Positions 42,882 to 51,795 of a DNA stretch of 64,000 nucleotides are shown piece by piece; the stretch's first letter is position 1, and each line of letters starts with the position of its first letter. Source of the stretch: Streptomyces sp. MMG1533 (GTDB lineage: Bacteria > Actinomycetota > Actinomycetes > Streptomycetales > Streptomycetaceae); the NCBI RefSeq assembly GCF_001279775.1, contig NZ_LGDG01000052.1, forward strand, positions 1 through 64,000, read 5' to 3'. A program made the position numbers and the translations under genes. The notes under the pieces were generated by a model. That model was not told the origin of the DNA. It did not search any database and was given only the letters and a program-made list of their open reading frames with translations.

Positions 42882-43901
42882 ATGCAGTACCGCACCTTGG
42901 GCCGCACCGGTGTACAGGTCAGCTCCCTCGCGCTCGGCGCGATGAACTTCGGCGAGATCGGGCGCACCACCCAGGACGAGGCCACCGCCATCGTCGATGC
43001 CGCTCTGGAGAGCGGGATCAACATCATCGACACCGCCGACATGTACAGCGGTGGTGAGTCGGAGCAGATGGTCGGCAAAGCCATCGCCGGCCGCCGCGAC
43101 GACATCGTGCTGGCCACGAAGGCGAACATGCCCATGGGCGACGAGCGCAACCACCAGGGCAGTTCGCGCCGTTGGCTCGTCACCGCGCTGGATGACAGCC
43201 TGCGCCGTCTCGGTGTCGACCACGTCGATCTCTACCAGATCCACCGGTGGGACCCGCGCACCGGCGACGAGGAGACCCTGTCGGCGCTGACCGACCTGCA
43301 ACGCGCGGGAAAGATCCGCTACTTCGGCTCCTCGACCTTCCCCGCATACCGCATCGTGCAAGCCCAGTGGGCCGCCCGCGAACATCGCCTGAGCCGTTAC
43401 GTCACCGAACAGCCCAGCTACTCGATCCTGCAACGCGGTATCGAAACCCACGTGTTGCCCGTGACCGAGGAGTACGGGCTCGGTGTGCTGGCGTGGAGTC
43501 CGCTGGCTTCGGGCTGGCTGTCCGGCGCGATCCGCGCGGGCCGGGAAGTCACCACCAGCCGCTCGACGTTCATGCCGCAACGCTTCGACACCGCCATCCC
43601 CTCCAACCGGGCCAGGCTCGACGCCGTCGAGCAGCTGGCCAAGGTCGCCGACGAAGCGGGCCTGACCATGATCCAGCTCGCGCTCGGATTCGTGACCGCG
43701 CATCCCGCCGTGACCAGCGCGCTCATCGGCCCCCGCACACTGGACCACCTGCACTCGCAACTCGCCGCCGCCGACACCGTGCTCTCCGCCGACCTGCTCG
43801 ACGAGATCGACGCCATCGTCGCTCCCGGCACCGACCTGGCCGCACACGAGAAGTACGACACGCCGCCCGCGCTGCTCGACCCGTCACTGCGGCGCCGCTG
43901 A
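42882..43901 (+). CDS. aldo/keto reductase
   Basis: This 339-residue NADPH-dependent (beta/alpha)8-barrel oxidoreductase reduces aldehydes or ketones. NIIDTADMYSGG carries the catalytic Asp and Tyr, VLATKANMPMG the Lys, and YQIHRWDP the active-site His. STFPAYRIVQAQWAA and ALIGPRTLDHLHSQLAA match the family's cofactor region. GGAGG is 9 nt before the ATG. It is regulated by the divergent TetR and followed after 142 nt by an alpha/beta hydrolase. Confidence 0.9.
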   Translation: MQYRTLGRTGVQVSSLALGAMNFGEIGRTTQDEATAIVDAALESGINIIDTADMYSGGESEQMVGKAIAGRRDDIVLATKANMPMGDERNHQGSSRRWLVTALDDSLRRLGVDHVDLYQIHRWDPRTGDEETLSALTDLQRAGKIRYFGSSTFPAYRIVQAQWAAREHRLSRYVTEQPSYSILQRGIETHVLPVTEEYGLGVLAWSPLASGWLSGAIRAGREVTTSRSTFMPQRFDTAIPSNRARLDAVEQLAKVADEAGLTMIQLALGFVTAHPAVTSALIGPRTLDHLHSQLAAADTVLSADLLDEIDAIVAPGTDLAAHEKYDTPPALLDPSLRRR

Positions 43902-44043
43902 TCGTCCGAGGGACGGCCTCCACTTCCTCTCCGGCAGCCCCGGGCCCGCGGGAATCGCGCCGGCGCACACGACCCCCGACCGCCTCACCCGTCGCCGGCC
44001 GAACGAGACCGGCAGCAGAGGCCATTGAAAGGGCATACGCATC

Positions 44044-45003
44044 ATGAGTGAATCGACCTACCCGGCCGATGCCTTCGGCTCGCCCACTCCCGTCCTCTCG
44101 GTCAGTCCGGTAGCGCTGTCAGCTCCCGACCGAGCCGTGGACCTGGAGGTGCGGGTCTCCGCGCCCATGAGCGGGGGCGACCTGCCGGTCATCCTCCTCT
44201 CGCACGGTCAGGGCTACTCCAACCACCTCTCCTCACTGAACGGCTACGCACCCCTCGCCGACTTCTGGGCTGCGCACGGCTTCGTCGTGATCCAGCCCAC
44301 CCATCTGAGCTCGAGGACGCTGAGCCTGGATCCCGACACCCCCGGCGCGCCTCTGTACTGGCGATCGAGGGCCGAGGACATGACGCGCATCCTGGACCAG
44401 CTCGACGTGATCGAGGCAGCCGTCCCACAGCTCCTCGGGCGCCTGGACCGAAGCAAGATCGCCGTAGCCGGACACTCGATGGGCGGGCACACCGTGAGCC
44501 TGCTGCTGGGCGCACGGCTCACCGATCCGCACGACGGAACGGAAGCGAACCTGGCCGAGCCCCGGATCAGGGCGGGTGTCCTGCTTGCCGCACCCGGCAG
44601 AGGCGGCGATGCCCTCACCGCGTCCGCAGCCGAGAATCTCTCATTCTTCTTGACCACGGACTTCTCCAAGATGACGACGCCCGCGCTCGTGGTCGCCGGC
44701 GACAAGGACGACTCCGCCCACCTGACGGTTCTTGGTTCGGACTGGCACGCCGATCCGTACCACCTTTCCCCGGGCCCGAAGTCCCTGTTCACCCTGTATG
44801 ACGCGGAGCACGGGCTCGGCGGGGTCGCTGGATACGACGTCGCCGAGACCACGGACGAGAACCCCGAGCGTGTGTCTGCCGTCCAGCGGCTCACCTGGGC
44901 CTACCTCCGCACCGAGCTCTACCCCGGGGATGCCGCCTGGCAGGCGGCGCGTGACGCGCTGACGGCCGCACCCACCCCACTCGGACGGGTCGAATCCAAG
45001 TAG
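44044..45003 (+). CDS. alpha/beta hydrolase, chlorophyllase-like
   Basis: This 319-residue cytoplasmic hydrolase resembles the chlorophyllase/PET-hydrolase-like group. LPVILLSHGQGYSNHLSS holds the oxyanion hole, KIAVAGHSMGGHTVSLLL the nucleophilic serine, and LVVAGDKDDSAHLT and YDAEHGLGGV the likely acid and histidine. It should cleave an ester of a bulky or hydrophobic compound. GAAAGGG lies about 11 nt before the ATG. It may be co-transcribed with the aldo/keto reductase. Confidence 0.8.
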   Translation: MSESTYPADAFGSPTPVLSVSPVALSAPDRAVDLEVRVSAPMSGGDLPVILLSHGQGYSNHLSSLNGYAPLADFWAAHGFVVIQPTHLSSRTLSLDPDTPGAPLYWRSRAEDMTRILDQLDVIEAAVPQLLGRLDRSKIAVAGHSMGGHTVSLLLGARLTDPHDGTEANLAEPRIRAGVLLAAPGRGGDALTASAAENLSFFLTTDFSKMTTPALVVAGDKDDSAHLTVLGSDWHADPYHLSPGPKSLFTLYDAEHGLGGVAGYDVAETTDENPERVSAVQRLTWAYLRTELYPGDAAWQAARDALTAAPTPLGRVESK

Positions 45004-45059
45004 GCCCGGAAGAGGCACCCCAGGGCGCCGCCGGAAGGTGGCCGATCGTCAGGAGCGGG

Positions 45060-45470
45060 TCAGAACCGGGGGGCGGGAACAGGTTCTTCCAGGCGGCTGC
45101 GGAGGGTGGCGGCGAACTCTTCCGCGCGGGCCAGTTGGAGGCGCAGTCTCTCGACCTGTTCCGTGACGGCCTGCTCGTACGTCCGCACGTGTTCCAGCAC
45201 GGCTTCGCGCTCACCGATGTCCAGTGCGCCGGCATCGAGACGGTCGGTGGCCTCCAGCAGATCGCGCATCTGCCCCAGGGTGAAGCCGAGCGGCTTCATG
45301 CGGCGGATGACCATCAGGCGGGCGACGTCGGTCTCGGTGTAGAGGCGGAACCCGCCCCGGGAACGGGCGGAGGGGACGACCAGGCCGGTCTCCTCGTAGT
45401 GGCGGATGGTGCGCAGGGACAGCCCGGTCCGCGTGGCGACCTCGCCGATCTGCATGTGCTTGCTGTCCAC
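45060..45470 (-). CDS. MerR-family regulator
   Basis: This 136-residue regulator has the MerR DNA-binding domain at its start (MQIGEVATRTGLSLRTIRHY, RSRGGFRLYTETDVARL) and a long dimerising coiled coil (about 70-125). No Cys cluster is present in the short C-terminus, so metal sensing is unlikely. The GTG at 45470 and an ATG at 45455 are both possible starts. A 24-bp palindrome lies 59 nt upstream, between it and the SulP transporter. Confidence 0.88.
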   Translation of the reverse strand: MDSKHMQIGEVATRTGLSLRTIRHYEETGLVVPSARSRGGFRLYTETDVARLMVIRRMKPLGFTLGQMRDLLEATDRLDAGALDIGEREAVLEHVRTYEQAVTEQVERLRLQLARAEEFAATLRSRLEEPVPAPRF

Positions 45471-45528
45471 GCCCGTGACCCTGACCCTTCTCGTCCGGGT
45501 GCTGCCGCGTCCCGACGGCCCGACCGAT

Positions 45529-45552
45529 CTCTACCCTAACGTTAGGGTAGAG
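45529..45552. promoter_or_regulatory. 24-bp palindrome, shared MerR operator and divergent promoter
   Basis: CTCTACCCTAAC (45529-45540) is followed directly by its complement GTTAGGGTAGAG (45541-45552). Each end supplies a TAGAG -10-like element, TAGAGT on the plus strand and TAGAGA on the minus strand, so the site symmetrically covers both promoters. Confidence 0.85.
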
Positions 45553-45897
45553 TCGCCGATGTTGAGGGTCGGCCCGGTGCCTCACCTCAGCCGTGCGGGC
45601 CTGGGGTCTGCGTACTGCTGTGTCGGGGCCGATGTCGCCCCCGGCGAAGACCCGAGCGCTGCAGGAGAAGAGCGTGCGCGTGTCCGTGGTGCCCGGCGGT
45701 GCACTGCCTGCCCGCCGTGCTGCTCCGCCCCTGACACCGGACCGGTCGCGTTTTCGCGCCCGGTCTTGTCCGCTGTGAAGACTTCCGGCCCGCCGAGTGG
45801 GCCGTACGCGGGATGCCGGCCCGGCCTTCCGCGCCCTTTCCGCACGCCCCGGCCTGCCGATGGCGGTGTGCCCGAGCACGACAGGTTCCTGTTCCTC
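45553..45897 (+). other. long leader of the SulP gene or N-terminal extension
   Basis: About 340 nt lie between the operator and the start of family similarity in the SulP protein. The frame is open from ATG 45559, 5 nt after TAGAGT, so a leaderless start would add 113 residues including a Cys cluster (RRCTACPPCCSAPD). The codon pattern is not strongly protein-like, so an untranslated leader is equally possible. Confidence 0.4.
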
Positions 45898-47400
45898 TTG
45901 TCTTCTTCCGTTGTGTCCTCCGTCGTGCGGCTGCGCGGTCTGCGTCCGGACTGGTCGGCCGATCCGAAGGTGTGGCGTACCGAGGTGCTGGCCGGCCTCG
46001 TGGTCGCACTTGCGCTGATCCCTGAGGCGATCTCGTTCTCGATCATTGCCGGTGTCGACCCTGCGATCGGCCTGTTCGCCTCGTTCACGATGGCCGTGAC
46101 CATCTCCGTCGTCGGCGGACGCCGCGCGATGATCTCGGCAGCGACCGGAGCCGTCGCCCTCGTCATCGGCCCCCTCAACCGGGAGCACGGTTTCGGATAC
46201 CTGGTCGCCGCCGTCATCCTGGCCGGCGTCATTCAGATCGTGCTCGGCGTGCTCGGCGTGGCCAAGCTGATGCGGTTCGTCCCACGCTCGGTCATGGTCG
46301 GCTTCGTCAACGCCCTCGCCATCCTGATCTTCATGGCCCAGGTCCCGGAGATGCACGACGTGCCGTGGGCCGTGTACCCGCTGATCATCGGTGGTTTGGC
46401 CCTGATGGTGTTCTTCCCCAGGGTCACCACCGTCGTCCCGGCCCCGCTGGTCTCGATCGTCATCCTGACCGTCATCACCGTCGCCGCCGGAATCGCCGTG
46501 CCCACGGTCGGCGACAAGGGCGCCCTGCCGTCCTCGCTGCCGGTGCCGGGCCTGCCGGACGTGCCGTTCACCGTGGGCACCCTGACCACCATCGCCCCGT
46601 ACGCCCTGGCGATGGCGCTGGTCGGCCTGATGGAGTCGCTGATGACCGCCAAGCTCGTCGACGAGATCACCGACACCCACTCGTCCAAGACCCGCGAGTC
46701 CGTCGGCCAGGGCATCGCCAACATCGTGACCGGCTTCTTCGGCGGCATGGGCGGCTGCGCCATGATCGGCCAGACCATGATCAACGTGAAGGTCTCCGGC
46801 GCTCGTACCCGCCTCTCCACGTTCCTGGCGGGCGCATTCCTGATGGTGCTGTGCATCGTCTTCGGTCCGGTCGTCTCGGACATCCCGATGGCCGCTCTGG
46901 TCGCCGTCATGGTCATGGTGTCGTTCGCGACGTTCGACTGGCACTCCGTCGCGCCGAAGACGCTCAGGCGGATGCCGGCCGGGGAGATCACCGTCATGGC
47001 CGTCACCGTCGCGGTCGTGGTCGCCACGTCCAACCTCGCCATCGGCGTCGTCGTCGGCTCCATCACCGCGATGGTCATCTTCGCCAAGCGCGTTGCCCAT
47101 CTGGCCGATGTCGCCGCCGTCGCCGACCCCGACGGCACCCGGGTCGTCTACTCGGTGACCGGCGAACTGTTCTTCGCCTCGTCCAACGACCTCGTCGGTC
47201 GGTTCAACTACGCCGACGACCCCGACACGGTCGTCATCGACCTGTCGGCCGCGCACATCTGGGACGCCTCCTCCGTCGCCGCCCTGGATGCCATCGAGAC
47301 GAAGTACGCCCAGCGCGGCAAGACGGTCGAGATCATCGGCCTGAACGACTCCAGCGCCGACCTCCACGGCAAGCTCACCGGCGAACTCGCCAGCCACTGA
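45898..47400 (+). CDS. SulP-family anion transporter with STAS domain
   Basis: This protein of about 500 residues is a SLC26/SulP transporter for sulfate, bicarbonate or dicarboxylate. The family start LRGLRPDWSADPKVWRTEVL precedes AALIPEAISFSIIAGVDP-like helix 1 residues (here VALALIPEAISFSII). About twelve helices follow, then a C-terminal STAS domain (about 420-500, VVIDLSAAHIWDASSVAALD). TTG 45898 is a tentative start; GTG 45868 or the leaderless ATG 45559 are possible. Control by the divergent MerR regulator is indicated by the shared operator. Confidence 0.8.
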   Translation: MSSSVVSSVVRLRGLRPDWSADPKVWRTEVLAGLVVALALIPEAISFSIIAGVDPAIGLFASFTMAVTISVVGGRRAMISAATGAVALVIGPLNREHGFGYLVAAVILAGVIQIVLGVLGVAKLMRFVPRSVMVGFVNALAILIFMAQVPEMHDVPWAVYPLIIGGLALMVFFPRVTTVVPAPLVSIVILTVITVAAGIAVPTVGDKGALPSSLPVPGLPDVPFTVGTLTTIAPYALAMALVGLMESLMTAKLVDEITDTHSSKTRESVGQGIANIVTGFFGGMGGCAMIGQTMINVKVSGARTRLSTFLAGAFLMVLCIVFGPVVSDIPMAALVAVMVMVSFATFDWHSVAPKTLRRMPAGEITVMAVTVAVVVATSNLAIGVVVGSITAMVIFAKRVAHLADVAAVADPDGTRVVYSVTGELFFASSNDLVGRFNYADDPDTVVIDLSAAHIWDASSVAALDAIETKYAQRGKTVEIIGLNDSSADLHGKLTGELASH

Positions 47401-47531
47401 CCCCCAGTCGCTCCGCACCGGGCTGCGGCGACGATCTCAGGAACGGGTCAGCAGTCCGGCGGCCCGACCTCCCGAAGGCGGGGAAGCAAGCCGCCCCCAA
47501 CGCCCCCGACGTCGCAGTGGCGGCCTTTCCG

Positions 47532-48563
47532 CTACTGATGCAGTTCGAGGGAGAAGTGCGCGGACAGCGCCCGGAGAAAGTCGGGCGCATCGAAGATCTC
47601 CCCGGCGGAGGCGACGCCGACCGTCCTGGTCTGCCCCGTGAGGATGCGGTGAACCGCTTCCACCGCGAGCGGCGCGCTGACAGCGTAAATGTCCTGGCCC
47701 CGCGCCACAGCGCGCCGTTCGGCACCGCCCGAGCGCACGACGACGTCGACCAGGAAAGTTTGCACGGACCGCCCACGCTCGTCGGTCGCGGCCGGCGTCG
47801 GCGAGTCCGGGGCCGACAGGTCCCTGGCCGCCTCGACCGTCATGTATGAGCGCACCTCGGGGATGGACAGGTGGCTGGGGATGGTGACGGCGTCGGCCAT
47901 CGTGAACTCCCCGATGACGGCGCGGGTGCCCATCGGGTCCGGAAAGGGCCACTCCAGGATCGGCGGGGTGTCGGTGTGGTAGTCCAGCCGCCCGTTCGTG
48001 TAGCGGACGCGCCGGCCGTTCCGCCGCGACTGGGAGACCTTGCCCGCGGCGCGCGTCCCGGCGGTGGGATGCCAACTGTTCAGCCCGTACGCGATGTGCG
48101 CCTCGTCGGCCGTCGTCCAGTCACCCATCGCCGCGGTGGCCAGAAGGTCGCCGAGGCCGCCGTAGAAGGCCATCGCGGGGACGATCACCCCTCCCGCTGC
48201 GCGGGCGCGGTCCGTGAAGTGTTCGAACGTGTCGACGTTGGCCTCGATCTCGGCCGCCACGTCCACATACGGGATCCCGGCGCGCAGTGCCGCCTCGATC
48301 ACCGGTGCGGCCGTCGTGGCGAAGGGCCCCGCGCAGTTGATCACAGCCGCCGTGCCGGCCAGTGCGCGGTCGAGTGAGATCGCGTCGCCGACCGACGCCG
48401 GCCGGGCGTCGAGCCCGGGAGCAGACGCCGCCAGAGCCTGCAGCTTGGCCGTGTCGCGACCTGAGAGCACCGGGACGAACCCGCGATCCCGCAACTGTGC
48501 GACAACGAACCTCCCCGTGTGCCCGTACGCACCGAATACCGCCACCGACTGCCGCGATCCCAT
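47532..48563 (-). CDS. saccharopine-dehydrogenase-like oxidoreductase (enoyl reductase type)
   Basis: This 343-residue cytoplasmic enzyme starts with the Rossmann motif VAVFGAYGHTGRFVVAQL (GxxGxTG) and continues with VINCAGPFATTAAPVIEAAL and GIPYVDVAAEIEAN, as in saccharopine-dehydrogenase/trans-acting enoyl reductase relatives. These reduce double bonds or imines with NAD(P)H; the substrate is unknown. The ATG has GGGGAGA upstream. It is divergent from a GlxA-type AraC regulator with a 100-nt shared promoter region, which suggests control by it. Confidence 0.8.
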   Translation of the reverse strand: MGSRQSVAVFGAYGHTGRFVVAQLRDRGFVPVLSGRDTAKLQALAASAPGLDARPASVGDAISLDRALAGTAAVINCAGPFATTAAPVIEAALRAGIPYVDVAAEIEANVDTFEHFTDRARAAGGVIVPAMAFYGGLGDLLATAAMGDWTTADEAHIAYGLNSWHPTAGTRAAGKVSQSRRNGRRVRYTNGRLDYHTDTPPILEWPFPDPMGTRAVIGEFTMADAVTIPSHLSIPEVRSYMTVEAARDLSAPDSPTPAATDERGRSVQTFLVDVVVRSGGAERRAVARGQDIYAVSAPLAVEAVHRILTGQTRTVGVASAGEIFDAPDFLRALSAHFSLELHQ

Positions 48564-48650
48564 GAGTTCTCCCCGTGCTCGAATGATCCACTACGGACAT
48601 CCTGACGAGGGCGGGCCTCCCACCGTGAGTGTCCGGAACGCCATGCCCCG

Positions 48651-48664
48651 TACAATTCCGGACA
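48651..48664 (+). promoter_or_regulatory. leaderless promoter of the GlxA-type regulator
   Basis: TACAAT at 48651-48656 is a consensus -10 placed 7 nt before the ATG at 48664. Confidence 0.6.
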
Positions 48665-49644
48665 TGGGCACTGTCGCGCTGGCCGTCACCGACGGGATGC
48701 TGCACTTCGAACTGTCCGTGGCGTACGAGGTGTTCGGCGCCGCGCCCGTCGGCGTGACGGACCCCTGGTACGACGTCGCCCTCTGCGGGCCGGACGCCGT
48801 GCAGGTCGGCCGGTTCCGGCTGGAGCCCGACCACGGGCTCGACCGGCTCCGACGCGCCGACACCGTGATCGTCCCCGCCTGGGCGGACGTCGACGAGGAC
48901 CCGCCCGCCGACCTGGTCGACGCGGTGCGCGCGGCCCACGACGCAGGCGCGCGCGTGGCCTCCCTCTGCACGGGCGCGTTCGTGCTGGCCGCCGCCGGTC
49001 TGCTGGACGGGAAGCGTGCGACCACGCACTGGGCACACACCGGGGTCCTGGCTGCCCGCTACCCCCGGGTGGAGGTCGATCCGGACGTGCTCTACGTGGA
49101 CAACGGCAGCGTGCTCAGCTCCGCCGGCAAGGCCGCCGCACTGGACCTGTGCCTGCACCTGGTTCGCCTCGACCACGGCTCGTCGACCGCCAACGCCGTC
49201 GCCCGCCGCCTGGTCGTGCCGCCGCACCGGGCAGGCGGCCAGGCCCAGTTCGTCACCGCCCCGGTGCCCGCCCGGGACGACCATCCGCTCGCCGCACTGT
49301 TCCCCTGGGTGCTCGAACGCCTCGACCACCCGCTGACCGTGGAGGACCTGGCACGCCGGGCACGCATGAGCTCGCGCACCCTGGGTCGCCACTTCAGGGC
49401 CGCGACCGGCACCACCCCACTGCAATGGCTGCTGACCCAACGGATCCGCCGCGCACAGGAGTTGCTGGAGACCACCGACGACAGTGTCGACGCCATCGCG
49501 ACGGCGACCGGCATGGGCACCTCCACGACGCTGCGCCGACACTTCAACCGCACTGTCGGCGTGCCTCCGGACACCTACCGCCGCACCTTCCGCGCGCGGT
49601 CCCGCACCGCCTCGAACGACACCCGGCCACCCCAGCGCCACTGA
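48664..49644 (+). CDS. GlxA-type transcriptional regulator (DJ-1/PfpI plus AraC domains)
   Basis: This 326-residue regulator has an N-terminal DJ-1/PfpI amidase-like domain (about 1-185) with the elbow ASLCTGAFVLAAAGLLDGK, keeping the Cys of the family, and a C-terminal AraC domain (about 215-315) with two helix-turn-helix motifs: LTVEDLARRARMSSRTLGRHF and DAIATATGMGTSTTLRRHF. Earlier in-frame starts would overlap the TACAAT promoter. It probably senses a small molecule and activates the divergent oxidoreductase. Confidence 0.88.
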   Translation: MGTVALAVTDGMLHFELSVAYEVFGAAPVGVTDPWYDVALCGPDAVQVGRFRLEPDHGLDRLRRADTVIVPAWADVDEDPPADLVDAVRAAHDAGARVASLCTGAFVLAAAGLLDGKRATTHWAHTGVLAARYPRVEVDPDVLYVDNGSVLSSAGKAAALDLCLHLVRLDHGSSTANAVARRLVVPPHRAGGQAQFVTAPVPARDDHPLAALFPWVLERLDHPLTVEDLARRARMSSRTLGRHFRAATGTTPLQWLLTQRIRRAQELLETTDDSVDAIATATGMGTSTTLRRHFNRTVGVPPDTYRRTFRARSRTASNDTRPPQRH

Positions 49645-49682
49645 GCCGAGAAGAGCGCGACGGGCGGATCTGCGAGGACTGC

Positions 49683-49740
49683 TAGAATGAGCGCGTTGGC
49701 CTTCGGCGCCCCCAAGTGGACGTGCCCGAAGGCTTTTTTC
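49683..49740 (+). promoter_or_regulatory. promoter plus intrinsic terminator directly before the MFS start
   Basis: TAGAAT (49683-49688) is a possible -10. GCCTTCGG (49699-49706) pairs with CCGAAGGC (49726-49733), followed by TTTTTT (49734-49739), C and the ATG at 49741. The hairpin could end the upstream gene or act as an attenuator; no ribosome site fits before 49741. Confidence 0.65.
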
Positions 49741-50964
49741 ATGCCATCCGACACGTCTGCGCCGACCGCGCCATCGCCTACCAGCTACCGCGCCCTGCTC
49801 AGCAACAGAGAGTTCACCGGCTTGTACGTCAGCTTCACGCTGACGGTTGCCGCCGCCACCTTGTCGGGCTTCGCGCTCGGCACACTGGTCAACCACCAGA
49901 CCGGTTCCCCGTTTCTGACAGCCGTGAGCATGTACGGCGCCACGTTCGCGACGGTGCTCGGCGCACTGACGCTGATGTCGGTTGCGGACGGGCGCCGTCC
50001 CCGCCGGACTCTCGTCGTACTCCAGTGCGTCTCGCTGGCGGGCCTTGCCGCGCAGGCGATTCCGGGGCTGCCGTTGGGCGCCCGGTTCGGCCTGCTCCTG
50101 ATACTGGGGTTCTTCCAGTCCCTGGGGACCGGCACGCGGATGGGGCTGCTCGCCGAAGTCGTGCCGACCTCCACGTACGCGCCGGCACGTTCGCTCATGA
50201 ACATCACCTCGGGGGGCATGGCGATCCTCGGCTATGCCATCGGTGCCGTGCTGCTGCGCCACTTGGCCCCGCAAGAAGTCTTCACCATCGCCGCGGCCCT
50301 GACCGGACTCGGGCTGGTCGTAGTGGCGGCGACCGTCCGGGAGCACTCGATCCGTCCGACCCGTCGCCCCGGACTGCGTCAGACCTGGACGACGAATGTC
50401 GCGCTCTTCTCTCACTCCGGCCGGCGGGCGCTGCTGCTGAACCTGTGGGTCCCCAACGGCTTGATCGTCGGCTGCGCGGCCCTGTTCATCTCCTACGCCC
50501 CGGGGCACGCCGGCGCTCTCCTGGCCGCCGGATCGGCAGGCATGCTCCTCGGGGACCTGATCGTCGGACGACTGCTCACCGCCGACCAGCGACGCCGTTG
50601 CGCGTTCGCCCTGCGGCTGCTCCTCGCTGCCCCTCACCTGCTGTTCGCACTCCATCCGCCCGCGCCGGTGGTCACGGTCGCGGTGTTCGTCGCCGGTGCC
50701 GGGTACGCCGCCACCCTGCCCCTGCAGGAGCAACTTCTCGCGCTGACCCCGGATTCGGTCCGCGGCCAGGTGCAGGGCGTCGAGTCCGCCGGGCGGATGA
50801 CCTGGCAGGGTATCGGCGCCGGGATCGCCGGCATCCTCGCCCAGTACCTCACTCCGGGCACTGCGATCACCACTGTTGCCGCAGTCTCCGTTGCCGTCAC
50901 GGTCGGCTCCCGGCCCTTCGTGGTCCGGGCCCGAGCCGTCCGTGTCGGGAAGGCAGAGACATGA
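49741..50964 (+). CDS. MFS exporter
   Basis: This protein of about 407 residues has twelve hydrophobic helices and the loop between helices 2 and 3 (SVADGRRPRRTLVV) typical of major facilitator transporters, probably a multidrug or metabolite exporter. LPLGARFGLLLILGFFQSLG and GAVLLRHLAPQEVF follow. ATG 49741 gives MPSDTSAPT; the frame is also open from ATG 49687, which would read through the terminator hairpin and add 18 residues. The placement straight after a U-tract suggests that expression depends on read-through or on ribosome movement through the leader. Confidence 0.8.
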   Translation: MPSDTSAPTAPSPTSYRALLSNREFTGLYVSFTLTVAAATLSGFALGTLVNHQTGSPFLTAVSMYGATFATVLGALTLMSVADGRRPRRTLVVLQCVSLAGLAAQAIPGLPLGARFGLLLILGFFQSLGTGTRMGLLAEVVPTSTYAPARSLMNITSGGMAILGYAIGAVLLRHLAPQEVFTIAAALTGLGLVVVAATVREHSIRPTRRPGLRQTWTTNVALFSHSGRRALLLNLWVPNGLIVGCAALFISYAPGHAGALLAAGSAGMLLGDLIVGRLLTADQRRRCAFALRLLLAAPHLLFALHPPAPVVTVAVFVAGAGYAATLPLQEQLLALTPDSVRGQVQGVESAGRMTWQGIGAGIAGILAQYLTPGTAITTVAAVSVAVTVGSRPFVVRARAVRVGKAET

Positions 50965-51011
50965 ACGGGCGCCGGCTGCTCCGGGGTTCCGGTTCGGCTC
51001 ACGGCACGGAG

Positions 51012-51473
51012 CTACTGGCCCAGTGCCTCGCGGGCGGCGGTGCGGGCTGCCACCGCCCGGGGGAAGCCGGCGTAGCCCGAAGCGTGGTAGAGGACCTCGC
51101 CGAGCTCGTCCTCGGTCAGGCCGTTGGTCAGGGCGATCCGGACGTGGGTCTGCAACTCGGACTCTGCGCCGAGGGCGATGAGGATGCCCAACGTGACCAG
51201 GCTGCGGTCACGGCGGCTGAGCCCGTCGCGCGCCCACAGGGCACCGAACACACTGGTTACGCCGATCTCGACGAGCTCTTCTCCGAAGCGACCGTCCCGA
51301 AGGTCGATGTCGTCACCCTCGGGGAACACGCCCGGCAACAACTCGCGCAGGGCCTTGAGACCTGCGGCCCGCAGATCGGATTCGCTGCCGGGCGCGGCAG
51401 ACGGAGCGGCGGGCTGTGCACCACCGGACTCTGATTCGGCTGCGGGGGATCCCTTGACCGCCTTGGCTCTCAC
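51012..51473 (-). CDS. carboxymuconolactone decarboxylase-family protein
   Basis: This 153-residue protein has the all-helical CMD/AhpD-like fold: RFGEELVEIGVTSVFGALWAR, LSRRDRSLVTLGILIALGAE, then EDELGEVLYHASGYAGFPRAV. The CxxC of AhpD is absent and the conserved His of CMD enzymes (YHASGYAG) is present, which favours a decarboxylase or related hydrolase over a peroxidase. The first 45 residues are Ala/Ser-rich. GTG 51473 has AGGAG 6 nt upstream. With the amidohydrolase on the same strand it may belong to aromatic-compound breakdown. Confidence 0.8.
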   Translation of the reverse strand: MRAKAVKGSPAAESESGGAQPAAPSAAPGSESDLRAAGLKALRELLPGVFPEGDDIDLRDGRFGEELVEIGVTSVFGALWARDGLSRRDRSLVTLGILIALGAESELQTHVRIALTNGLTEDELGEVLYHASGYAGFPRAVAARTAAREALGQ

Positions 51474-51744
51474 GCGTGACTCCTGTCCCAAAAGCATCTG
51501 GCATGGTCGCGAGCGCGCGCGGCATCGGGCTCTTGCTCGGCACCGAGTCGATGTTCCGGGGGCTCTGTTGCGATGTGGACGTGGGTACTTCCGGGCCCGC
51601 ACCACCCGGTCATGACAGTCGTCCGGCGACCTTGTCGGACGTGGAGCACGACGTGGTCGGCCGGCTCGTCGGCGACCACGGTCTGTCCGAACTCGGCCTG
51701 GCCCCCATGGACTTCGCGGCATCTGCCCGGGTCCATGAGGGCGA
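51474..51744. other. intergenic with coding-like remnant
   Basis: On the plus strand the frame over 51630-51760 reads DVEHDVVGRLVGDHGLSELG and LAPMDFAASARVHEGDRPG with strong GC3, but no start, stop or neighbour supports a gene. It may be a decayed gene fragment. Confidence 0.35.
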
Positions 51745-51774
51745 CCGGCCCGGAGCGAACTCGCTCCGGGCCGG
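51745..51774 (-). terminator. 14-bp hairpin after the amidohydrolase gene
   Basis: CCGGCCCGGAGCGA (51745-51758) is exactly complementary to TCGCTCCGGGCCGG (51761-51774) with a 2-nt loop. It begins 22 nt beyond the amidohydrolase stop codon. Confidence 0.8.
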
Positions 51775-51795
51775 GGCCCGCGGCTCGGTCGCGGG

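Noticed and set aside
49683..49740. Considered as a known riboswitch or 6C-type RNA
   Set aside because: Only one hairpin with a U-tract is seen, and none of the paired C-loop hairpins or conserved cores of those classes.
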